Source: Methanobacteriota archaeon
GTDB lineage: Archaea > Halobacteriota > Methanomicrobia > Methanomicrobiales > Methanoculleaceae
Direction: 5' to 3'
DNA length: 15,062 bases
Assembly: GCA_023457135.1 (NCBI GenBank)
Contig: JAEWMO010000058.1
Location: 1 to 15,062, forward strand
Each line of letters starts with the position of its first letter. The first letter of the stretch is position 1. A model generated the notes under the pieces. It did no database searches. It worked only from the letters and a program-made list of their open reading frames with translations, and was not told where the DNA came from. Shown one piece after another: positions 7,143 to 12,543 of the stretch. Both the position numbers and the translations under genes were made by a program.

Positions 7143-7583
7143 TTACTCCCGCCTGCCGCCCGCAACCACACGGGAGAGGAGCGAGAACATGAGCATGAAG
7201 ACGATTGCCACGGCCCAGACAAGCAGGACCGCGATGATGCCGAACCACCCGGCACCGGACCGGGGCGCCTCCGCTTTCCAGGTGTAGCCCCGTGTCCACA
7301 TCGTCTGTCCTTCCGCACCGCCGGCCGCCCGGTGCCGGAACGCATCGTGCGGCCCGGGACTCATACCTCCCCGGAGGGCGAGGTCGTAGCGCGCCCGGGC
7401 CTCCGGGTCGCTCAGCGTCTCGTAGGCCTGCTGGACGGCGATGAACCGCTCGCCCGCATCCGGGTCGGAGTTGACGTCCGGGTGATACTGCTTCGCGAGT
7501 CTCCGGTAAGCCGCCCGGATCTCATCGGGCGTCGCGTCGGGAGCGACACCCAGGATCTCATAGTAGGTCTGCACAGTGGGCAT
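7143..7583 (-). CDS. Tail-anchored DnaJ-domain (J-) protein
   Basis: A 146-residue protein with an N-terminal J domain (about residues 6-70: YYEILGVAPDATPDEIRAAY, then HPD at 34-36, then AYETLSDPEARARYD). A Gly/Pro-rich linker leads to one hydrophobic helix at about 114-136, followed by a short basic tail (RVVAGGRRE). It lacks the zinc-finger and C-terminal client domains of true DnaJ. J domains stimulate Hsp70 ATPase through the HPD motif, so this is inferred to recruit DnaK to the membrane, with the J domain in the cytoplasm. The start is either ATG 7581-7583 (one-base overlap with the DUF126 stop, TGATG) or GTG 7584-7586 (four-base overlap). Both indicate coupled translation with DUF126. 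Confidence 0.88.
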   Translation of the reverse strand: MPTVQTYYEILGVAPDATPDEIRAAYRRLAKQYHPDVNSDPDAGERFIAVQQAYETLSDPEARARYDLALRGGMSPGPHDAFRHRAAGGAEGQTMWTRGYTWKAEAPRSGAGWFGIIAVLLVWAVAIVFMLMFSLLSRVVAGGRRE

Positions 7584-7987
7584 CACGCGGTCCCGTCATA
7601 TGATACCTCGCCCGTATCCCCGTTCACCGTCAGCCGGGTGCCGGGGGGGAGGCGGGAGAACTCCGGCGGGAGACGGTCGACCATGGGGATCCCGGCCATG
7701 ATCGCCCCGACCGCGATGATCGGCTCCGCCTCCGTGTTGATGATCGCGGCAGGAGCGAGATTGTTCTGCTTTAACGCGTAGATCACGTAGGACCCGACCG
7801 TCGAGCCCTTTCCGTACGGGAATGCAAGCACGCGCCCGGCGAGCGACTGCCCCTCAAGCGGATGCCCGTGCTCGACGACGGTGCCGGTCTCCGGGTCGAC
7901 GCCGGAGAGGAACGATATGGGTTCGGGGGAAACAAGGAGGTCGCCGCTTCCGATACCACGGGATATGCCTCTGCCTTTCAAGATCAC
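7583..7987 (-). CDS. DUF126 protein: probable phosphomevalonate dehydratase small subunit (aconitase X swivel domain)
   Basis: A protein of about 134 residues matching the DUF126/AcnX small-subunit family. Family features are the opening ILKGRGISRGIGSGDLLVS, the DPETG-x-x-x-x-GHPLEGQSLAGRVLAFP block, and PYGKGSTVGSYVIYAL, whose Ser is conserved in the family. In archaea this subunit pairs with a DUF521/AcnX large subunit to dehydrate mevalonate 5-phosphate in the modified mevalonate pathway for isoprenoid lipids. The large subunit is not in this window. The start is uncertain. GTG 7985-7987 best fits family proteins that begin directly before ILKGR, while GTGs at 7991-7993 and 7994-7996 would add two or three residues. 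No ATG is available. It is divergent from PAN copy 1 and overlaps the J-protein gene. Confidence 0.87.
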   Translation of the reverse strand: MILKGRGISRGIGSGDLLVSPEPISFLSGVDPETGTVVEHGHPLEGQSLAGRVLAFPYGKGSTVGSYVIYALKQNNLAPAAIINTEAEPIIAVGAIMAGIPMVDRLPPEFSRLPPGTRLTVNGDTGEVSYDGTA

Positions 7988-7998
7988 TGCCACCACAC

Positions 7999-8027
7999 TA
8001 TAATGAGGTTGGAGATCCAACTATATG
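7999..8027. promoter_or_regulatory. Divergent promoters with a central palindrome (DUF126 / PAN 1)
   Basis: TATAAT at 7999-8004 lies about 24 bases before the PAN start codon at 8025, which suggests a leaderless PAN mRNA. The minus strand reads TCATATAG at 8021-8028, about 26 bases before the candidate GTG starts of DUF126. Between the two boxes is a perfect inverted repeat, GTTGGA-GA-TCCAAC (8008-8021). The inverted repeat and boxes are seen directly; their use as operator and promoters is inferred. Confidence 0.45.
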
Positions 8028-9203
8028 AGTGACATGGACGAAACCATAGGCAACAGTCCTGGCAGCGAGCACGACATGCTCAGTCTCCAGATTCAGGATT
8101 TAAAGGCTCAGATCCTGGATTACAAGCTTAAAAACGAGCTGCTCGAGAAGGAGCTCCTGCAGCTCCGGAAAGAGAACGCTCAGTTAAAGAGGGTGCCGCT
8201 GTTTGTTGCCGCTGTGGTCGATGTGCTTGAGAACGGCGAAGTGTATCTCCGACAGCAGGGCAACAATCAGGAATACGTCACCGCGGTCAACGAGAAACTC
8301 CACCGCACCCTCAAGCCCGGGATGAAGGTGGCGGTGAACAACACGCTCTCCATCGTCAAGACAATCGGCAACATCTACGACTCGAGAGTCCGGGTCATGG
8401 AACTCGACGAGCAGCCGAGCGTGACGTTCGAGCAGGTCGGCGGCCTGAAGGAAGAGATCGAGGAGGTCCGCGAAGCCGTCGAGTACCCGCTCACGAAACC
8501 CGAGATCTACGAGCGCGTCGGCGTGGAGCCCCCGAAGGGCATCCTCCTCTACGGTCCGCCGGGGACCGGAAAGACCCTGATCGCAAAGGCGGTTGCCCGC
8601 CAGTCCAACGCCCGGTTCATCAGGATGTCCGGGAGCGAGCTCGTCCACAAGTACATCGGCGAGGGCGCGCAGCTCGTCCGGGAACTCTTCGTCCTTGCCC
8701 GGGAACGCGCTCCGGCGATCGTCTTCATCGACGAGATCGACGCGGTCGGCAGCATGCGCACAAACGACGGGACCTCCGGGAGCGCGGAAGTCCAGCGGAC
8801 GCTGATGCAGCTCCTGGCGGAGATGGACGGGTTCGGGAACCGCGGCAACGTCCGTATCATGGCGGCAACGAACCGGATCGATATGCTGGACCCGGCTCTC
8901 CTCCGGCCGGGCCGGTTCGACCGGGTCATCCAGATCCCGCTCCCCGACCACGGAGCACGCCTTGAGATCCTGAAGATCCACACCGCGAAGATGTCGCTTG
9001 CAGAGAACGTGGATCTTCCCGAACTCGCGGAGCTCGCCGGGAAGACCACCGGCGCGGAGCTGCAGGCGATCTGCCGCGAGGCCGGCATGATGGCCGTCCG
9101 GCGTGATGCCGTTGCCGTCGACCGGGAGGACTTCCTCGCGGCGATCCGGAAGGTGAAGCGCGAGGCGCCGGCGGTCCCCGCCGACACCCGCATGTATATC
9201 TGA
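8025..9203 (+). CDS. pan: Proteasome-activating nucleotidase PAN, copy 1 (canonical HbYX tail)
   Basis: A 392-residue AAA ATPase that unfolds proteins and feeds them into the 20S proteasome in the cytoplasm. An N-terminal coiled coil (about 15-57, rich in Leu/Glu/Lys) ends at Pro58 in KRVPLF, the position of the conserved cis-proline of PAN. An OB domain follows at about 60-125. The AAA module has Walker A GPPGTGKT (177-184), pore loop KYIGEG (209-214), Walker B IVFIDEID (232-239), sensor Asn283 in AATNRID and arginine fingers in LLRPGRFDR (292-300). The last three residues, MYI, form a proper HbYX motif for docking into and opening the 20S gate. ATG 8025 gives the expected length and starts just before the coil. 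A second PAN lies 1.2 kb away on the other strand. Confidence 0.96.
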   Translation: MSDMDETIGNSPGSEHDMLSLQIQDLKAQILDYKLKNELLEKELLQLRKENAQLKRVPLFVAAVVDVLENGEVYLRQQGNNQEYVTAVNEKLHRTLKPGMKVAVNNTLSIVKTIGNIYDSRVRVMELDEQPSVTFEQVGGLKEEIEEVREAVEYPLTKPEIYERVGVEPPKGILLYGPPGTGKTLIAKAVARQSNARFIRMSGSELVHKYIGEGAQLVRELFVLARERAPAIVFIDEIDAVGSMRTNDGTSGSAEVQRTLMQLLAEMDGFGNRGNVRIMAATNRIDMLDPALLRPGRFDRVIQIPLPDHGARLEILKIHTAKMSLAENVDLPELAELAGKTTGAELQAICREAGMMAVRRDAVAVDREDFLAAIRKVKREAPAVPADTRMYI

Positions 9204-9204
9204 C

Positions 9205-9235
9205 GGGGGCCTCTCCCTCCCCCATCGCTTTTTAT
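9205..9235 (+). terminator. Candidate terminator after PAN copy 1
   Basis: GGGGG (9205-9209) can pair with CCCCC (9219-9223), followed six bases on by TTTTT at 9229-9233. The T-run directly after the PAN stop is the stronger part of the evidence, since archaeal termination depends mainly on oligo-T. Confidence 0.4.
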
Positions 9236-9292
9236 CCGCCCATCGCCGGCCCGAAGGAAACCTTATCGACCTTTCCCGCCCACAACTATGCC

Positions 9293-9736
9293 ATGAACGT
9301 CCTCCTCATTCAGCCGGAGGGGGTTGACCTCTACGCCACCCTGCTCAAGTCCGAGACCAGCAGGGAGGCCCTTCGCTTTTACCGGCCCGAGCGGCTCGCA
9401 TACGGCATACGTGTCCGGACGGCGTCGCTTGGAAGCGCGCTTGCCCTTGTCTCGGAGCTCAGGTGGTATATCCAGCGCTACGTCGAGGAGGTCCTCTTCG
9501 AGACGGGGGAGGGTAGTTTCTGCTCGTCCGGGCTTGCCCGGCAGATCTACGAGCGGGACGCAAAGCCCGCGCCGCCGTGGAAGTACCGCTGCCTCTACCG
9601 GATCGCCGGCGACCACATGACCGATACCATCTGGATGGACGAGGGCGCGACGCGGGAGGCATACGCCGACCAAACAGAGCCGGACGATACGGTGCTCGAG
9701 GTCTGGTGCACCGGGAGCGAGTATCCGGCGGGATAG
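9293..9736 (+). CDS. Conserved archaeal protein, DUF5804-like
   Basis: A 147-residue soluble protein of unknown function. The opening (MNVLLIQPEGVDLYATLLKS, then ETSREALRFY) and the following ASLGSALALVSELRWYIQRY resemble, from memory, the DUF5804 family of haloarchaea and methanogens; this assignment was not checked by search. It begins with a short beta-type strand and has a long amphipathic helix. Two aromatic segments (PPWKYRCLYRI, DTIWMDEGATREAY) suggest a compact mixed alpha/beta fold. No signal peptide, membrane span, metal motif or nucleotide loop is visible. ATG 9293 begins the conserved N-terminus; no strong ribosome site is evident. Weak AT-rich DNA 25-30 bases upstream (CCTTATCGA) would fit a leaderless transcript. 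It lies alone between PAN copy 1 and an acetyltransferase. Confidence 0.7.
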   Translation: MNVLLIQPEGVDLYATLLKSETSREALRFYRPERLAYGIRVRTASLGSALALVSELRWYIQRYVEEVLFETGEGSFCSSGLARQIYERDAKPAPPWKYRCLYRIAGDHMTDTIWMDEGATREAYADQTEPDDTVLEVWCTGSEYPAG

Positions 9737-9790
9737 AACCGGAGGCCGGGTGGTCTCGACCAGTCCCATCCCATCCCCGGATTCTCGTCC

Positions 9791-9797
9791 TTATATG
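9791..9797 (+). promoter_or_regulatory. TATA box of the acetyltransferase gene; decides its start
   Basis: TTATATG is centred about 26 bases before ATG 9821, the spacing expected for a leaderless archaeal mRNA. The only alternative upstream start, GTG 9797, would begin inside this box and could not then be transcribed from it. Confidence 0.5.
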
Positions 9798-9820
9798 TGA
9801 AGGAGAACGAAGACTACTGC

Positions 9821-10414
9821 ATGCAACAGACCTGGACCGGCGGCGATCTGGAGTTCTCCTGCTGCACCGAAGACGACCTTCCCGATATAGCCCGGATGCT
9901 CTCGAAGGAATCGGTCTGCAGGTGGCTGATCTTCGGGCCGAACACGGAAGAGGCCACGCGGTCCTATTTTCTTCCCCTGATCGAGGAGATACAGGCAGCG
10001 CTTGCGGAGAAGAGGAGACCGGGTCTCCACGTCTTCACCGTGAGACTGAAGCGTTCCGGGGACTTCGTCGGTCAGTGCGCACTCCTGCCGGTCGAGTTCA
10101 GCCCCGGAACGTTCCTGATCGGCTACCAGCTCGACGACGGATACTGGAGAAGGGGATACGGCACCCTGGCCTGCTCATTCCTGGTCTACTTCGCCTTCAC
10201 CGTGCTCGGCTGTCACCGGCTAAACGGCGACACCGTTGCCGGCAATACGGCATCACGACGGGTGATGGAGCGATGCGGGTTTACTCTCGAGGGAATCCAG
10301 AGGCAGTACTGGCAGTTCGGGGGAGAATACCACGACCGCCTGATCTTCGGCCTTCTCGCGAGCGATCTCACCCCCGAGCGCCGTTCGGCACTGAGAGAGA
10401 TGTTTGCGCCGTAG
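9821..10414 (+). CDS. GNAT-family N-acetyltransferase (RimJ/RimL type)
   Basis: A 197-residue acetyltransferase of the GNAT fold. The acetyl-CoA pyrophosphate loop is visible as R110-R111-G112-Y113-G114 in GYWRRGYGTLA. The RimJ/RimL-type end of the fold follows as GNTASRRVMERCGFTLEG (141-158), in which the Asn and the GF-x-x-EG turn are characteristic. The family acetylates protein N-termini or small amines with acetyl-CoA in the cytoplasm; the substrate cannot be predicted here. ATG 9821 is preferred to GTG 9797 because of the TATA box at 9791-9797. The longer form would add MKENEDYC, and AGGAG at 9801-9805 is too far from either start to decide. The gene converges on PAN copy 2 with 31 bases between stops. 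Confidence 0.88.
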   Translation: MQQTWTGGDLEFSCCTEDDLPDIARMLSKESVCRWLIFGPNTEEATRSYFLPLIEEIQAALAEKRRPGLHVFTVRLKRSGDFVGQCALLPVEFSPGTFLIGYQLDDGYWRRGYGTLACSFLVYFAFTVLGCHRLNGDTVAGNTASRRVMERCGFTLEGIQRQYWQFGGEYHDRLIFGLLASDLTPERRSALREMFAP

Positions 10415-10426
10415 ACGACAGCAGGT

Positions 10427-10450
10427 CCTGAAAAAAAGTGGTCCTTCAGG
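10427..10450 (-). terminator. Terminator of PAN copy 2 (oligo-T, short stem)
   Basis: On the minus strand, a run of seven T (10437-10431) starts 8 bases after the PAN stop codon. CCTGAA (10427-10432) and TTCAGG (10445-10450) form a 6-base-pair inverted repeat across the convergent gap, so the structure could also act on the opposing acetyltransferase transcript. Confidence 0.5.
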
Positions 10451-11684
10451 CGAACATCTCGCCGAAGGTGGTATGGAAGTGGTGGCGGTCGAAGTCCACC
10501 GAGAGTTTGTCGATCGCCTTCATGAAGTCCTCCTGGCCGACGGAGTCATGCTCCATCCGGATGGCGAACATCCCCGCCTCCATGCAGATGGCCCGGAGGT
10601 CGGCGCCGTTCTTGCCCTCGGTGAGCCGGGCCACCTCCGGGAGGTTGACGTCCTCACCGAGGCTCATGTGCTGGGTGTGGATCTTCAAGATCGCAAGCCT
10701 CCCCAGGTGATCGGGGAGCGGGATCTCGATCATCCGGTCGAACCGGCCGGGCCGGAGGAGTGCGCGGTCGAGGATATCGATCCGGTTCGTGGCGGCGATG
10801 ATCTTGACGTCGCCCCGGTTGTCGAATCCGTCCATCTCCGCCAGGAGCTGCATCAGCGTCCGCTGGACCTCGCGGTCGCCGGAGGTCGTCGAGTCGTTCC
10901 GGTGTGCGCCGATTGCATCGATCTCGTCGATGAAGATGATCGACGGCGACTTCTGCTTCGCGATATCGAAGAGTTCCCGGACAAGGCGGGCCCCTTCGCC
11001 GATGTACTTCTGGACCAGTTCCGACCCCACCACGCGGAGGAAGTGCGCGTTCGTCTGGTGCGCCACCGCCCGCGCGAGGAGCGTCTTCCCCGTGCCGGGC
11101 GGGCCGTAGAGGAGCACGCCCTTCGGCGGGGAGATGCCGACCTTCTCAAAGAGGTGCGGCTTTGTCAGGGGGAGCTCGACGGCCTCGCGGACCTCCTCGA
11201 TCTGCGCCTCAAGGCCGCCGATGTTCTCGTAGGTCTCATCAGGAGACTCAACCAGTTCCATGCCGTAGATCTGCGCGTCGTAGCTTGTGGGCAGCACATC
11301 CACGATGGCGAGAGACTGCTGGTTGAGCGTACACCGGACCCCCGGTTTGAGGAGATCGGGGTCGATAAGCTGCGAGGTACGGACCAAAAACCGCGGCCCT
11401 GCGCTGCTTCGCACAATCACCCGGCTGTTGTCGATAACGTCCGTAACGGTCCCGATCACGAGAGGAGGGCTTCTAAGCTGCTCAATCTCGCTCTTGAGCT
11501 TTCGCAGCTCGCGTTCGTAGCGGATCTTCTGGGTCTCAATATATCGTTTCTCGGACTCCATCTGGCGGAACTGCTCGCGTAGCTCCAGGTTTCGGTTTTC
11601 GAGGTTCGTAATCCGTTCCAGGAGATACTGGTAGATGTCTTCACCGGTATCCTTCTCTGGTGCCTGCCGAGCGATATCTCCCAT
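10446..11684 (-). CDS. Proteasome-activating nucleotidase PAN, copy 2 (HbYX tail changed to MFA)
   Basis: A 412-residue PAN paralogue. It has a longer N-terminal coiled coil than copy 1 (about residues 16-71, rich in Glu/Arg) ending in SPPL at 72-75. An OB domain (about 76-145) and a full AAA module follow: Walker A GPPGTGKT (194-201), pore loop KYIGEG (226-231), Walker B IIFIDEID (249-256), AATNRID (297-303) and LLRPGRFDR (309-317). The ATPase is therefore expected to be active. The C-terminus ends EMFA, so the key Tyr of the HbYX motif is Phe (codon TTC, one base from TAC). The coil and OB sequences differ strongly from copy 1, implying different clients or a mixed regulation. ATG 11684 is supported by GAGGAGAC just upstream. 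It is divergent from aMBF1. Confidence 0.95.
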   Translation of the reverse strand: MGDIARQAPEKDTGEDIYQYLLERITNLENRNLELREQFRQMESEKRYIETQKIRYERELRKLKSEIEQLRSPPLVIGTVTDVIDNSRVIVRSSAGPRFLVRTSQLIDPDLLKPGVRCTLNQQSLAIVDVLPTSYDAQIYGMELVESPDETYENIGGLEAQIEEVREAVELPLTKPHLFEKVGISPPKGVLLYGPPGTGKTLLARAVAHQTNAHFLRVVGSELVQKYIGEGARLVRELFDIAKQKSPSIIFIDEIDAIGAHRNDSTTSGDREVQRTLMQLLAEMDGFDNRGDVKIIAATNRIDILDRALLRPGRFDRMIEIPLPDHLGRLAILKIHTQHMSLGEDVNLPEVARLTEGKNGADLRAICMEAGMFAIRMEHDSVGQEDFMKAIDKLSVDFDRHHFHTTFGEMFA

Positions 11685-11698
11685 AAGTCTCCTCGAAT

Positions 11699-11726
11699 AA
11701 TTATATAGGTTAAAATGAATATAAAG
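11699..11726. promoter_or_regulatory. Overlapping divergent promoters (PAN 2 / aMBF1)
   Basis: This AT-rich patch holds TTATATAG at 11700-11707 on the plus strand, which would start the aMBF1 message near 11729. On the minus strand it holds TTTATAT (11725-11719), which would start PAN copy 2 near 11696, just ahead of its ribosome site. The two TATA boxes are crossed, so polymerase complexes for the two genes would compete for the same DNA. Confidence 0.45.
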
Positions 11727-11741
11727 TTGTTTGCGAGACTT

Positions 11742-12233
11742 ATGCAGTGCGAACTATGCGGCGCTTCTATCCAGGGACCGTCGAAAACAATCCTGATCGA
11801 AGGTGCAGAACTCTGTGTCTGTGCCCGATGCGCAAAACATGGTACAGAAGTCCAGCAATCGCGACGAAAAGGTTCAATCCAGCAGAGATCAACGGGAGTC
11901 GCCGTCCCGCAGGTCCGGAGGAAGCCCCGTGATGTCTTTGACCTGATGGAGGGAGAGATCGTCGACGATTACGCCGACAGAATCCGGATCGCTCGCGAAG
12001 GGAAGGCATGGTCCACGCTCGACCTCGCCCGGGCGATCAAGGAGCGCGAGATCCTGGTCAAGAAGATCGAGAAGGGCGACCTCATCCCCGAGGACGATGT
12101 CCGGCGGAAACTTGAGAAAGCACTCGGGATCAGGCTGATCGACGCAGCCGAAGACAGCACTTCCACCGGCGGGCCGGGACGGGTGACCATGACCGTCGGC
12201 GACGTCATATCCTTCAAGAAAAGCCGGAAGTAA
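11742..12233 (+). CDS. mbf1: aMBF1, archaeal multiprotein bridging factor 1 (zinc ribbon plus HTH)
   Basis: A 163-residue transcription- or translation-associated factor. The N-terminus is a zinc ribbon with Cys3, Cys6, Cys27 and Cys30 (MQCELCGASI and CVCARCAKHG). A basic linker with Gln/Arg runs to about 75. The conserved Cro/C1-type helix-turn-helix covers about 80-140 (RIRIAREGKAWSTLDLARAI, then KKIEKGDLIPEDDVRRKLEK and ALGIRLID). The tail VTMTVGDVISFKKSRK is typical of aMBF1. Eukaryotic MBF1 bridges activators and TBP and protects stalled ribosomes; archaeal copies are linked to transcription and translation, with the exact role unsettled. The start ATG 11742 places the first Cys at position 3, as in relatives; an in-frame ATG at 11715 would add nine residues and lies in the promoter patch. 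Divergence from PAN copy 2 suggests co-regulation with protein turnover. Confidence 0.92.
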   Translation: MQCELCGASIQGPSKTILIEGAELCVCARCAKHGTEVQQSRRKGSIQQRSTGVAVPQVRRKPRDVFDLMEGEIVDDYADRIRIAREGKAWSTLDLARAIKEREILVKKIEKGDLIPEDDVRRKLEKALGIRLIDAAEDSTSTGGPGRVTMTVGDVISFKKSRK

Positions 12234-12298
12234 CGTCCTTCCCATACATTTTCTGATACCCTGCCTTCGTTTACCTCCCGCGCGGCGGCCCGGCACAC

Positions 12299-12307
12299 TT
12301 TTATATC
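12299..12307 (+). promoter_or_regulatory. TATA box upstream of the aromatic biosynthesis operon leader
   Basis: TTTTATATC is the best TATA match in the intergenic region between aMBF1 and the aromatic operon. Its centre predicts transcription from about 12329. If it is used, the first synthase gene has an mRNA leader of about 215 bases. Other AT-rich elements nearer the gene (12460-12466, 12480-12487, 12493-12499) could instead give a short leader. Confidence 0.45.
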
Positions 12308-12329
12308 AGGACACATAATGATCTATCTA

Positions 12330-12377
12330 ATGCGTGGTGAATGTTTTTTCGCCGGTGACCGCTTTTATCTCGGTTAA
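12330..12377 (+). CDS. Possible leader peptide ORF, Phe/Tyr rich (15 codons)
   Basis: An ATG falls exactly where the TATA box at 12299-12307 predicts the transcript start. It opens a 15-residue frame, MRGECFFAGDRFYLG, closed by TAA at 12375-12377. Four of its 15 residues are Phe or Tyr, including adjacent Phe-Phe and Phe-Tyr pairs, and it lies upstream of enzymes that make the precursor of Phe and Tyr. It would be leaderless, so no ribosome site is expected. Such a peptide could let ribosome stalling report aromatic aminoacyl-tRNA supply. This role is an inference: short frames arise by chance, and attenuation by leader peptide is not established in archaea. Confidence 0.3.
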   Translation: MRGECFFAGDRFYLG

Positions 12378-12537
12378 CGGAGTAGCCGCCCCCGCAGACG
12401 CCAGTTCAGAGATTTTGACAGCCGGTATTCGCGACAGCGGAGCGGCAGCGTCTTATCGCTATTTTAGCCCGTTTGCCGGGTATTATACCTGGTTTTAACA
12501 TTCCCGGAAGACTGCATCGTCAAAACCCGGGAGGATT
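12378..12537 (+). promoter_or_regulatory. Structured leader / operator region before the aromatic operon
   Basis: This is the rest of the 310-base gap between aMBF1 and the first synthase; no protein gene is visible in it. It contains two AT-cored palindromes, GCTA-TTT-TAGC (12458-12468) and CCGGGTATTATACCTGG (12476-12492), whose centres are 21 bases apart. The second can fold as a 7-pair hairpin followed by TTTT. Near the gene, TTCCCGG (12501-12507) can pair with CCGGGAG (12527-12533), which would cover the ribosome binding site GGGAGG (12529-12534). The sequences are certain; their function as operators or RNA switches is inferred. Confidence 0.4.
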
Positions 12538-12543
12538 ATGATT

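Noticed and set aside
8184..8981. Minus-strand frame opposite PAN copy 1
   Set aside because: It is an antisense shadow of a certain AAA ATPase gene.
9577..10431. 284-codon plus-strand frame overlapping the DUF5804-like and acetyltransferase genes
   Set aside because: It is out of frame with both, Arg-rich and without family similarity.
10404..11582. 392-codon plus-strand frame opposite PAN copy 2
   Set aside because: It is an antisense shadow of the PAN sequence; the minus-strand protein has all AAA motifs.
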